A DNA stretch of 59,555 bases from CAZHBA01 sp964530225 (GTDB lineage: Bacteria; Pseudomonadota; Alphaproteobacteria; UBA6615), in NCBI GenBank assembly GCA_964530225.1, contig CAZHBA010000035.1:1-59555 (forward strand), read 5' to 3'. Of the stretch, positions 17,044 through 26,700 are shown in pieces. Both the position numbers and the translations under genes were made by a program. A model generated the notes under the pieces. That model was given only the letters and a program-made list of their open reading frames with translations. It did no database searches and was not told the origin of the DNA. How positions within the stretch are numbered: position 1 is the stretch's first letter; every line of letters starts with the position of its first letter.

Positions 17044-18261
17044 ATGACAGCTGAACTCCCCAATACTTTCCGTGCCGGCCCAGACGAGAAAGGCCATTTC
17101 GGCATATTTGGCGGCCGATATGTCGCCGAAACGCTGATGCCGCTGATTCTCCAGGTCGAGCATGCCTACGGAGCGGCAAAGGCCGATCCGTCCTTCCAGG
17201 CCGAGCTCGACAGCTATCTCAAGAACTATATCGGTCGGCCCAGCCCACTTTATTTTGCCTCCCGCCTGACCGCGCATTTGGGCGGTGCCAAGATTTACTT
17301 TAAGCGCGATGAGCTCAGTCACACTGGTGCCCACAAGATCAACAACTGCATGGGCCAGATTTTGCTGGCGCGGCGCATGGGTAAGCAGCGCATAATTGCG
17401 GAAACCGGCGCCGGTCAGCATGGTGTGGCGACCGCCACCGTCTGCGCACTGTTCGGCCTCGACTGCGTTATCTATATGGGCGAGACCGATATCAAGCGCC
17501 AGGCGCCAAATGTTTTTCGCATGAAACTGTTGGGTGCCGAAGTGCAGCCCGTCACCAGCGGCACGGCAACCTTGAAAGACGCCATGAACGAGGCGCTGCG
17601 CGACTGGGTCGCCAACGTCGACGACACCTATTACCTGATCGGCACCGTCGCCGGGCCGCACCCCTATCCCTCGATGGTGCGCGACTTTCAATCGGTGATC
17701 GGCGTCGAAGTGCGCGAACAAATTATGGAAGCCGAGGGACGGCTGCCGGATTCGCTGGTGGCGTGTATCGGCGGCGGCTCGAACGCCATTGGCCTGTTCC
17801 ACGATTTTCTCGACGAACCCGATATTATTATCACCGGGGTTGAGGCGGCCGGCAACGGTATCGACACCAGCGAGCACGCGGCCTCGCTGACCGGCGGGCG
17901 GCCGGGCGTGTTACACGGCAACCGGACCTACCTGCTGCAGGATGGCGACGGCCAAATTCTCGACGCTCACTCGATCTCGGCCGGTCTCGATTATCCGGGA
18001 ATCGGGCCGGAGCATTCGTGGCTGCACGAAAGTGGGCGCGTGAACTATGTGTCAGTGACCGACGAGGAGGCGCTAGCCGCGTTTCAACTGTGTTCACTCC
18101 TTGAGGGAATCGTCCCAGCGCTCGAGCCTGCCCACGCGCTCCACCACGTCACACGCGTTGCACCCAGCTTACCGGCTGATCACTTGCTGGTGATGAACAT
18201 GTGCGGGCGCGGCGACAAGGACGTATTCACGGTCGCCGAAGCTCTCGGGGTGGAATTGTGA
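17044..18261 (+). CDS. trpB: Tryptophan synthase beta chain
   Basis: PLP enzyme condensing indole and serine to tryptophan. The Schiff-base lysine lies in HTGAHKINN (about residue 98), the ETGAGQHGVATATV glutamate region follows, and the phosphate-binding glycine loop is GGGSNAIG (about residue 243). Length 405 aa matches TrpB1 enzymes. Its stop overlaps the trpA GTG start (GTGA), a coupling that fits the alpha2-beta2 complex. Confidence 0.98.
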   Translation: MTAELPNTFRAGPDEKGHFGIFGGRYVAETLMPLILQVEHAYGAAKADPSFQAELDSYLKNYIGRPSPLYFASRLTAHLGGAKIYFKRDELSHTGAHKINNCMGQILLARRMGKQRIIAETGAGQHGVATATVCALFGLDCVIYMGETDIKRQAPNVFRMKLLGAEVQPVTSGTATLKDAMNEALRDWVANVDDTYYLIGTVAGPHPYPSMVRDFQSVIGVEVREQIMEAEGRLPDSLVACIGGGSNAIGLFHDFLDEPDIIITGVEAAGNGIDTSEHAASLTGGRPGVLHGNRTYLLQDGDGQILDAHSISAGLDYPGIGPEHSWLHESGRVNYVSVTDEEALAAFQLCSLLEGIVPALEPAHALHHVTRVAPSLPADHLLVMNMCGRGDKDVFTVAEALGVEL

Positions 18262-19121
18262 GCGCGGCCCCAAAAAGTAGCACCAGCGGTCGCATCGAAG
18301 CCCGCTTTGCCGCGGTGGCGGCGGAGGGCCGTGCCGCTTTCATTCCATTCATTGTCGCGGCCGATCCGACGATCGACGCCAGCATGGAAATGTTGAAGGG
18401 GTTGCCCACCGCCGGCGCCGATATTATCGAACTGGGCGTGATATTTTCGGACCCCATGGCCGATGGACCAGCGATCCAGGCCGCTGGTCTACGCGCCAAA
18501 GCCAGTGGCGCGAACGTGCGGCAAACCCTGGGCATGGTGCGCGAATTTCGCGCTGACGATGATGCCACGCCGATCGTCCTGATGGGCTATTACAACCCGA
18601 TTTATATTTACGGCGTCGACGATTTTCTGGCCGACGCCAAGGCGGCCGGCGTCGATGGGTTGATCGTCGTCGACCTGCCACCCGAGGAAGACGCCGAGCT
18701 ATGCCTACCGGCTTTAGAGGCAGGTATGCATTTTGTCCGCCTGGCAACACCAACGACCGATGACCAGCGCCTGCCGACGGTACTCGCCCATTCGTCGGGC
18801 TTTCTCTACTACGTATCGATCGCCGGTATTACCGGCACCGCTTCGGCGACCGAAGATACCATTCAAACCGCTGTCTCCCGGCTCAAGAACTGTACCGACC
18901 TACCGGTTGCCGTCGGCTTCGGCATTAAAACGCCGGAGCAAGCCGCCGCCGTCGCCCGCGTCGCCGATGCCGCTGTCGTCGGATCGTCGATCGTGCAGAT
19001 GATCGCCGACAACCTTGACGACAACGGCCAGCCGACCGCACATCTTGTCGATACGGTGCTCGACTTCGCCCGTTCACTTGCCGACGGTGTTCGCGGCGCA
19101 CGGCAGCAAACAGCAGATTAG
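18258..19121 (+). CDS. trpA: Tryptophan synthase alpha chain
   Basis: Cleaves indole-3-glycerol phosphate to indole, which passes to TrpB. The GTG at 18258 inside the trpB stop is chosen; an upstream in-frame ATG would lie deep in trpB. The catalytic glutamate is in IELGVIFSDP and the aspartate in MADGPAIQ; the phosphate site is formed by GFGIKTPEQ and VVGSSIV. One deviation is isoleucine where most TrpA have proline in LGVPFSDP. Length 287 aa is slightly long because of the polar N-terminus. Confidence 0.96.
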   Translation: MSAAPKSSTSGRIEARFAAVAAEGRAAFIPFIVAADPTIDASMEMLKGLPTAGADIIELGVIFSDPMADGPAIQAAGLRAKASGANVRQTLGMVREFRADDDATPIVLMGYYNPIYIYGVDDFLADAKAAGVDGLIVVDLPPEEDAELCLPALEAGMHFVRLATPTTDDQRLPTVLAHSSGFLYYVSIAGITGTASATEDTIQTAVSRLKNCTDLPVAVGFGIKTPEQAAAVARVADAAVVGSSIVQMIADNLDDNGQPTAHLVDTVLDFARSLADGVRGARQQTAD

Positions 19122-19129
19122 GGCAGCCA

Positions 19130-20068
19130 ATGAGCTGGCTGACAAACTTCGTTCGTCCAAAGATACGCGCCCTGGTCGGCAAGAAGGACGTGCCCGAGAA
19201 TTTGTGGCAACGGTGCGTCTCGTGCGACCAGATGCTGTTCCACCGCGAGCTCACGGAGAATTTACATGTCTGCCACCATTGTGACTGCCACATGCGAATC
19301 TCCGCGGCCGAGCGATTAGACCTGTTGTTCGACGATAGCAAATACGAGCGGGCCGCATTGCCCGCCGTGGCCACCGACCCGCTAAAATTCCGCGACACCA
19401 AACGTTATACCGAGCGATTACGCGACGCCGAGGACAAAGCCACAGAAACAGAGGCCATCGTCGTCGCCAGCGGCAAAATGGGCGGCCTGGCAACCGTTGC
19501 TGCAGCGTTCGATTTCGACTTCATGGGCGGCTCCATGGGTCAAGCCGTCGGCGAGGGGCTGGTGGTTGCCGCCCGCCTGGCCTGCGAACAGGAAGCCACG
19601 CTGATCGTCATCCCCGCTTCCGGCGGTGCACGCATGCAGGAAGGCATGCTGAGCCTGATTCAGATGCCGCGTTCGGTTATCGCCGTTGAACAGGTGCGCG
19701 AGGCAGGCTTGCCCTACATCGTCATCCTGACCGATCCGACAACTGGCGGCGTATCGGCATCGTTTGCCATGCTGGGTGATGTTCAAATCGCCGAACCAAG
19801 CGCGATAATCGGGTTCGCCGGACGGCGCGTTATCGAGGATACCATCCGCGAGGAACTGCCCGAAGATTTCCAGCGCGCCGAGCGCATGCTCGACCATGGC
19901 TTAATCGACATAGTGGTGCCACGCCGCGATCTGCGCGAGACCTTGATCCGTATCATTTCGCTGCTGCGTCAGAAAACACCGACCGATTTGACACCCAAAA
20001 TGGCTGATACGGAGCCAATGGTCAAAGTTGAGCCCGAACCCAATACCGGTGCCGCGAATGGCGCTTGA
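19130..20068 (+). CDS. accD: Acetyl-CoA carboxylase carboxyltransferase subunit beta
   Basis: With AccA it transfers carboxyl from carboxybiotin to acetyl-CoA, the first step of fatty acid synthesis. The N-terminus has the four-cysteine zinc ribbon (CVSC about residue 29, CHHC about residue 48). The crotonase-like core shows FMGGSMGQAVGE, ASGGARMQEG and LTDPTTGGVSASFA. Length 312 aa is normal. The C-terminal codons overlap the folC start by 11 nt. Order trpB-trpA-accD-folC is well conserved in alphaproteobacteria. Confidence 0.97.
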   Translation: MSWLTNFVRPKIRALVGKKDVPENLWQRCVSCDQMLFHRELTENLHVCHHCDCHMRISAAERLDLLFDDSKYERAALPAVATDPLKFRDTKRYTERLRDAEDKATETEAIVVASGKMGGLATVAAAFDFDFMGGSMGQAVGEGLVVAARLACEQEATLIVIPASGGARMQEGMLSLIQMPRSVIAVEQVREAGLPYIVILTDPTTGGVSASFAMLGDVQIAEPSAIIGFAGRRVIEDTIREELPEDFQRAERMLDHGLIDIVVPRRDLRETLIRIISLLRQKTPTDLTPKMADTEPMVKVEPEPNTGAANGA

Positions 20069-21392
20069 GCGTCCATGTAAACAAGGGGATGCCGTCGATA
20101 ACCTGCAAAATATTCTTGCGCGCTTCGACAGCTACCACCCCGCGCGGATTGATTTAACACTCGACCGCATCATCAGACTGCTGACCGCGCTTGGCGACCC
20201 GCACAAGAGCCTACCTCCTGTCATTCACGTGGCCGGTACCAACGGTAAGGGCTCGACGATCGCCTTCCTGCGCGCCATCTACGAAGCCGCCGGGAAGGCC
20301 GTTAGCACCTATACCTCACCTCATTTGGTCGACTTCACCGAACGCTTCGTACTGGCCGGAACAGAGATATTGCCGACCACCCTGAGCGGCCTGCTACACG
20401 AGGTTGAAGCCGTGAATGCCGGCCAGCCGATCACCGAATTTGAGATCGTCACCGCAGCGGCATTCCTGACGCTGTCGCGGACGCCAGCGGATATCGTTCT
20501 GTTGGAAACCGGGCTCGGCGGCCGCTACGACGCCACCAACGTAATCAATACACCCCTGGCGACGGTGATCACCCCGGTATCGCTGGACCACGAAGCGTTC
20601 TTGGGACCGGACATCGCCACCATCGCGGGAGAAAAAGCGGCAATCCAAAAGGCGAAGACACCGTCAATCATAGCACCACAGGCCGTCGAGACGGCGCAGG
20701 TCATCGCACGCATCGGAAATGAGAACAACGCCATCCTCTTCCGCGCCGGTTCGGAATGGTCGTTCGAACCGGGTACCGACGGTTTTGTCTACCGATCAAA
20801 AAAAGTATCCATGGCGCTGCCACCTCCCGCGCTGCGTGGCACCCACCAAATCGTCAATGCGGCAACAGCTGTCGCCTGCGTCGAACAATGCGGGCAGATC
20901 GTTATCACCGAGAAAGACATTGCCGCCGGTATAGCGAACGCGCACTGGCCGGGCCGCCTCGAACCCTTACCCGACGGGCCTTTACGCCGCCGCCTACCGC
21001 CAGATTGGGACATATGGTTGGACACCGGCCACAACGCTGCGGCAGGCGAAGCGTTGGCGGTGGAATTACGCCAGATCAACGCGAACCGGCCGCACCCTCT
21101 CCACATTATTTTTGGCCTGCTAGACGATAAAGATCCTGTGGCGTTTCTAAGTCCGCTCGCCATTCTCGCCACCTCGGTAACGGCTGTGCCGTTACCTCAC
21201 GAACGGCGTAGCCATTACTCCCAAACGAGCGCCGAGACCCTAACCAGCGCCGGTATCATGGCTGGGTGGGCGCCATCGCTTGACGCCGCTTTTGATGCGC
21301 TGGCCAAAATTCCGGATGGCGCACGGGTCCTGATTTGCGGATCCCACGTCCTCGCCGGTTCCGCTTTGCGTGGCAACGTCCAGCCGCTGTGA
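20058..21392 (+). CDS. folC: Bifunctional folylpolyglutamate synthase / dihydrofolate synthase
   Basis: Adds glutamate to dihydropteroate and to folates, using ATP. The Mur-ligase-like P-loop VAGTNGKGSTIAFL (about residues 58-71), the TSPHLVDFTERF omega-loop region and LLETGLGGRYDATN are clear. DTGHNAAAGE and the GLLDDKD motif mark the C-terminal domain. The ATG at 20058 overlaps accD and gives 444 aa; the GTG at 20028 gives a longer unusual leader inside accD. It closes the long plus-strand housekeeping run; decayed genes follow. Confidence 0.95.
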   Translation: MALERPCKQGDAVDNLQNILARFDSYHPARIDLTLDRIIRLLTALGDPHKSLPPVIHVAGTNGKGSTIAFLRAIYEAAGKAVSTYTSPHLVDFTERFVLAGTEILPTTLSGLLHEVEAVNAGQPITEFEIVTAAAFLTLSRTPADIVLLETGLGGRYDATNVINTPLATVITPVSLDHEAFLGPDIATIAGEKAAIQKAKTPSIIAPQAVETAQVIARIGNENNAILFRAGSEWSFEPGTDGFVYRSKKVSMALPPPALRGTHQIVNAATAVACVEQCGQIVITEKDIAAGIANAHWPGRLEPLPDGPLRRRLPPDWDIWLDTGHNAAAGEALAVELRQINANRPHPLHIIFGLLDDKDPVAFLSPLAILATSVTAVPLPHERRSHYSQTSAETLTSAGIMAGWAPSLDAAFDALAKIPDGARVLICGSHVLAGSALRGNVQPL

Positions 21393-21456
21393 TGGCAATT
21401 GTTTCAAAAGGTTAGAACGTCGGTACTGGCAGCTTATGGCAAGCCTTTAATGGCGA

Positions 21457-21857
21457 TTGCAACGCAAGCATGACGCCGGAATCTTTCCACTGTCCGACAC
21501 CGATCACAAGGTCGCCGACGCCTTTGGCGTGCGCGGCAAGCTGGTCGGTTTCGCGCTCGACCCCGGACAGCCGGTGCAGAGGGTTATAACCCCGGGTTAC
21601 ACGCCGATTGTAGAACGCGCCGCCGCAGAGCTTCAGGCATTACGGCCCTTCGAACCTTCCAGTCCAGACTATCACCCACCCATTCTAGTTATTTCCCAGG
21701 CGAAGCAGCGGTGTTCTCCTGAGGCCTGCTGCACGAGGCGACCGATGTGACTAAAGGACAGCGGTATGTGCTGTTGTCGTTGATGTACGACGAATCGGGC
21801 CTGCAATTCCTAGAGAAATACCAACAAAAGATGAAGCAGCAACAGGACAAGAGCTAA
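21457..21857 (+). pseudogene. Peroxiredoxin-2OG-Fe(II) oxygenase fusion, internally deleted
   Basis: The first part reads FPLSDTDHKVADAFGVRGK and an AhpC/TSA-like C-terminal half, then SPDYHPPILVI, the usual link into a prolyl-4-hydroxylase-like domain. The text then jumps, with a change of frame near 21690, to the end of that domain: FPGEAAVFS, an in-frame TGA (21720-21722), GLLHEATDVTKGQRYVLLS, ending at TAA 21855. The peroxiredoxin N-terminus with its active cysteine and most of the oxygenase core, including the metal-binding HxD, are missing. The parent type is a known alphaproteobacterial fusion. Confidence 0.72.
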
Positions 21858-21887
21858 CGTGCCGGTTCGTCTGCTTGTAACGCACGT

Positions 21888-22556
21888 CTATTTTTCGCCA
21901 GCGAGGTGGTCGGCCTCGCGCATTTGAGTCAGGCTCAATTGCGCTACGGCGAGATTCCGGTTTCGGACCACGCTCTTAAATCCCTGCGCCACCGTCGACT
22001 TGAACTAAACATAGGCCTGCACGTCATCATGGGGAACACCGCGTCCGGTGACGCACAAAATACCAAGATTGTTCTGGGCCTAGGGGTCTTTCTGCGCAGC
22101 GGCCTTTCAAAACCATCTGGCGGCGGCAAAGTCGTCCTGTTCGATACCGAGACCGTTTAGATACATCCAGCTGGGGTTGGTTTGTGCGAAAACAAACCCG
22201 CGCTCGGTGGCCGTGCGATATCAACGAACCGCTTCGGTATAACCCTGCGGCACACCCAGACCTTGCCGGTACATGTGCGCAAGATTTAGCTGCGCCCACA
22301 CGAGCCCTTGATCGCTGGCCCGGCGGTACTACCGAACCGCCTCGCTGGCGTCGCTAGGAACGCCGACGCTCGCATCGTACATGCCGCCGAGATTATTCTG
22401 GGCCCTGGCGTCGGCCATCTCAGCAGCCGTACGCCACGCATCCAGGGCGGTGACATAATCTCCCAACTCAAAGGCAGTCAGGCCGGTTTCGTAGTCATGG
22501 GCGTACGCAGGAGCAACCAAAAGAGTAAGGGCCAACGCGGCGAGCAAGCGCTTCAT
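21888..22556 (-). pseudogene. Sel1-repeat (TPR-like) secreted protein with five in-frame stops
   Basis: The gene opens with ATG at 22556, a clear signal peptide (residues 1-19, ending APAYA) and Sel1 repeats such as ARAQNNLGGMYDASVGVP. Translation in the same frame continues to a natural stop at 21888-21890, but it is interrupted by TAG 22329, TGA 22221, TGA 22107, TAG 22080 and TAG 22005. There is no frameshift in 222 codons. Three stops replace Trp in EAVRWYR/YVWF contexts, one replaces Arg in RWFRKAA. All five are explicable by single C-to-T or G-to-A changes. Only the first 75 residues could be made. Confidence 0.88.
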
Positions 22557-22704
22557 CTTTAAATTTTATACCTTTGGGAGGTAATTTTTCTTGTCTCAGA
22601 CCAATAAAATGGTGGCTAAGGCCGTGGGTTGCACCGTGATCGATGCCAGATGACGTTCCGCCACGTTGTGCCTAAAATGCACCCCCACACCGAAGGGGGC
22701 ATCA

Positions 22705-23034
22705 ATGTCGACCAAATTATTGGACAAGACCGCGGCGGAAGCGGCGGAACGCCAGATCGGCAAGTTTGATCTGCTGCACGAAGACGAGAAAACAAAGATC
22801 ACCCACTGGGTTATCAAGCCCGGCGAGCAAACTGGCTGGCATCTACATGATTACGACTACGTCGCCATTCAGCAATCCACCGGGCGGCTTTTCTTCGAGC
22901 ATGCTGATGGATCGACGCGCGCGGTCGACTATAGCCCCGGCGTGGCCCGGGCTGTGTCGGCCCCGGTCGAGCACAACGCCATCAACGTCGGCGATGTAGA
23001 TATCGTTGTTATGGAGATCGAATACAAAAAGTAA
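22705..23034 (+). CDS. Cupin-domain protein
   Basis: A 109-residue single-cupin barrel. The metal-site motif 1 is PGEQTGWHLHDYDY (His-x-His) and motif 2 is the region around PVEHNAINVG. The start ATG 22705 follows AAGGGGG with good spacing; the in-frame ATG at 22666 has none. Small cupins of this kind are often treated as cytoplasmic sugar- or acid-binding proteins or enzymes; no function can be given. It is intact between two broken genes. Confidence 0.85.
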   Translation: MSTKLLDKTAAEAAERQIGKFDLLHEDEKTKITHWVIKPGEQTGWHLHDYDYVAIQQSTGRLFFEHADGSTRAVDYSPGVARAVSAPVEHNAINVGDVDIVVMEIEYKK

Positions 23035-23052
23035 TCCCTAGGAACAAAATGC

Positions 23053-23349
23053 ATGAGCTTAGACCAGGACGACCTTATCGCCGCGTGGGCGCTGGAAGAT
23101 ACCTACACCGAAGACGATGACGGCAATTAGACCCCAGCTCTGAGCAACGATCCCATAGGCCACATCATGTATACCGCCGACGGCTACATGACGGCGATGA
23201 TGGGGCTTGGCGATCGCCAACTTCCCGCCACAGGTGCCAACGAAGCTGATAGAGCTGCAGCTTTTTGTAGCTATATGACCTATGCCGGTCGCTGGGCGCT
23301 CCACGACAACGTGGGCAGGTCTTTTTTAATAGCTTACGAAAGGGTGCCT
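23053..23349 (+). pseudogene. Lipocalin-like (Lipocalin_5) protein, nonsense and truncated
   Basis: From ATG 23053 the frame reads DQDDLIAAWALEDTYTEDDDGN, then TAG at 23128-23130, then in the same frame GHIMYTADGYMTAMMG and the CSYMTYAGRWALHDN strand. This is the order of lipocalin-like domain proteins (their W-x-L start, GY-MYTADGYMSA motif and AYAGRY strand). The C-terminal strands are missing before the convergent trxA. The product would be 25 residues long. Confidence 0.7.
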
Positions 23350-23668
23350 ACAATACCGAGTCGACCCAGTCATAAATCTGACTCTTTGGCAGACTGCCTA
23401 CCTTCATCGACGCAACCTGTCCGTCCTTGAACAGCAACAAGGTCGGAATACCACGGACACCGTATTTCGACGGAGTCATCGGATTGTCATCGATGTTGAG
23501 TTTAGCGACGACTAATTCGCCGTTTTTGTCGTCCGATAACTCTTCCAGGGTCGGACCAATTTGCTTGCACGGACCACACCATTCCGCCCAAAAATCCACG
23601 AGCACCGGCTGGTTGGACTGCAGAACATCGGTCTCGAAGGAATCGTCGGAAACGGGCTTGCTGGGCAT
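23348..23668 (-). CDS. trxA: Thioredoxin
   Basis: Cytoplasmic disulfide reductase, 106 residues. The redox motif WCGPCK lies at about residues 30-35, followed by the cis-proline strand GVRGIPTLLLFKDG. The ATG at 23668 with AAGGATAAT upstream is preferred; the longer in-frame extension has no homology. It lies downstream of addA, as in many alphaproteobacteria, but 110 nt away, so it may have its own promoter. Confidence 0.96.
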   Translation of the reverse strand: MPSKPVSDDSFETDVLQSNQPVLVDFWAEWCGPCKQIGPTLEELSDDKNGELVVAKLNIDDNPMTPSKYGVRGIPTLLLFKDGQVASMKVGSLPKSQIYDWVDSVL

Positions 23669-23779
23669 ATTATTATCCTTGTCCTCGCGCGCCACCAGCC
23701 GATTCGGCCGCAGCTTCGGTTCGCCATAAAAGTAGGTGCGACCCGGGGTGGGGTCAAGCAAAGGTATGGGAAAATTCGT

Positions 23780-26700
23780 TCACACCGTCGCAGGCGTGAT
23801 GCTGGTGTGCGCGTCGAGCAAATTACTCGGAAGCGCCATCAGTCGCGGCCCATCGGTCCATAACAGGCAACAATTAACGTTAAATTCGGGGTAAACATCA
23901 GATAACAATGTCCGGTACGCGGCCATTTGCCGCAAATAGACCGGCTGGACCTCTTCTGGCGTTTCCGGCGGCGGCCGGTTAGTTTTGTAATCCATCACCG
24001 TCACCGTACCGTCGGCGATCAGCAGCCGATCGATTTGGCCGGAAACAACCCGCTCTTGCCCGTCGCTGCCGGTGATGACACCCGAAATCGGTACCTCCGC
24101 CAAGCTGGCCGGCAAAAACAGACCCGAAAAAGCTTTGTCTACGAGCACCGCCAGTGCCTCAGCCGCTAAACGCTCTTGCGCGTCCTCGGTTAGTTCCAAC
24201 GCCGGGCGGGCAAGATAGTTCCGTGCCGCTGCGGTGCGGTGCTCGGGCGGCAATTCCGGCAACCATTGCATCAGGTAGTGAATGATGGTGCCCCGTTTGA
24301 AGCGATTAAGATCATCCACGCCGTCAATAGGCGAGCGCACCGGTGGATTCTGCTCGGCGCGCGACGGCGCCAAGGGCCGCAGCAGACTCGGCGTGGCGGG
24401 TGCGGGTTCATTCGCCCAGGCAGGCAGGGCCGGTCTATCGATGCGGCGTTGAGGCGCCACGCCGGCATCGGGTGCACCTTGCTGCCCCGACTCCAAACGT
24501 TGGACAGTGGCATCCATAGTCTCGGGATCGGAAGTAAGAAACGGGCTTTCGACGGATCGGGCGACCCCTTCCAAGGCGTCACGCACGAGGTTGTACCAGC
24601 AGTCGTCGGGCGCGCCACGGGTGGTCTCCCAGCCGCAAATGTACAGCCGGTCGCCGGCTCGGGTCATCGCCACGTATAGTAGCCGGCGGTATTCCTCGGC
24701 CTGCAACTGACGCGCGTGCTCATGGGCGGCGGTTGCGGTGTCGTCCCGGTCTTCGGCGCGCGGCGCCCACAGCAAGACATTGCTATTCTCGGGCCACAGC
24801 AGTTGCGGTGAGGCGATGGGCACCTGCATGGTGTCGGGCAAAATAACGATCGGCGCTTGCAGGCCCTTAGCGCCATGTACGGTCATCACCCGCACCGCGC
24901 CGCCAGCCTGTTCAAGATCGCGTTTCACTTCGGCGCGGCCGGTTTCCATCCAATGGAGAAAGCCCTGCAGCGACGGCGTGTTGGTACGCTCGTAGGTTAG
25001 CGCTAGCGAGAGAAACTCGTCGAGTGGGTCGGCGGCATCGGGTCCCAGGCGCGACAGGATCGCCGCCCGTCCGCCCCGGTTTAACAACCGGGCAAACAGC
25101 TCGTAGGGCCGCAGAAAACCAACCTCGCCTAGCAGGTGAGCCAAATAGTCGTGGGCGCGGCCAAAGCATGGATCACCACCGGCGCGGCAGCCCAGTGCCC
25201 GCCACAGACTATCCTCGCGCCGATGGGCCAGGTCGAATAGGTCGTCGTCGCTCAGCCCCAGCAACGGCCCTTTCAGTACTGTCGCCAGGGTCAAATCATC
25301 TTCTGGCAGCAGCAGAAATTCGCCCAGCGCCAGCAGGTCCATAACCGCTAGCTGTTCGTTCAACACCATGCGGTCGACGCCAGCAACGGCGACGTCCAAA
25401 TCCTTCAAGGCGCGCACCAGCGCTTCGACGAATGGCCCACGGCGGCGCACCAGGACCATGATATCCGATGCCTCAATCGCCCGGCTGCGGCTTTCGAGAA
25501 TTTCGCCATCATGAATCCAAGCAGCGATGCGCCGTGCCACCAATCCAGCCAGACGTTCGCGCGCGCCGGCAACAAAAACCCGCTCCACCGGCGGCTTCCA
25601 CGGCTTCAGCTCGGGCGAACCGGCAGGTTTCAATGGCGACCAAATCTCAACGCAGCCGCTGGAGCCAGCGCGGATCGCCAGATGCTGTAGCTCCTCGTCG
25701 CCCTCGACCACGCCGGTGCGCGCCGGCGTTTGGGCAAACACGGCGTCGATAGCTTGCAGCACTGGGCGGGTTGAGCGGAACGAAACGTCAAGACGCACAT
25801 CGTCCCAGCCAAGCTCGGCATCGAGCACACGCTGGTTGAAATAGCGCCGCATGCCTTCGAAGGCCTGCGGCTCGGCGCCCTGAAAACTGTAAATCGACTG
25901 TTTGACATCGCCGACCGCAAAAATGCTGCGCGCCGGCAGTTCGGCATCCTCAAGCGCCTCGTCGCGTCCGCCATAGCCGGCGAAAAATTCACCCGCCAAG
26001 GCAGCCACAATCCGCCACTGATCGGGGTTGGTATCTTGCGCCTCATCGATCAGAACATGATCGATGCCGCCATCGAGTTTAAACAACACCCAGGCCGCGC
26101 GGCCCTCGGCTTCGAGCAGTTGGCGTGTGCAGATAATTAGATCGTCATAGTCGAGCAGGGCGCGTGTCGATTTGTGGCGGGCATAGGATTCAATAAACAC
26201 GGCGGCGATACGAACGAGCACTGCAGTGGCTTGTGCAACATTGGTGCTGCGCAGACGCGCCCGCACCGCGTGAACCCGCGCTGCCTCCGCTTTCAGGAAA
26301 TTGCCGGCTTGCTCGTCGGTGGCGAGCGCTGATTTGGTGATCAGCGATTTGCGTATCTGGCCTTTCTTGGTTAGAAAAACTCCGCAATAGGCCTCGAACA
26401 ATTCTCTCCGGTTATCCGCCTCTGATAGCCAACTGACGATACTAGAAGCCCGACCTTGATCGGCGGCGCTGCCTTGCAACAGAGTGGCAGCGGCCCTTTG
26501 CAGGGCGGTGCTATCGAACGACTTCTCCGCGCAGGCAGCGGCAACAATGGCTTCGGGAGTTTCGCCATCATTGAGCCCGAGCACCTCATATATGGCCGCG
26601 ATCAGGGGGTCGACGCCGCCGCAGCGGGCAACCAGATCGGCGATGCGCCCGCGCGCTGCCGCTAGCTCGGCCATGAGATCGGGGAAGCGAATTTCGTGGA

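Noticed and set aside
21888..23130. Stop-codon reassignment or programmed readthrough to explain in-frame TAG and TGA codons
   Set aside because: All three stop codons occur inside broken genes, and all are used as normal ends of intact genes. Several remnants also have deletions and frameshifts. Decay is simpler.
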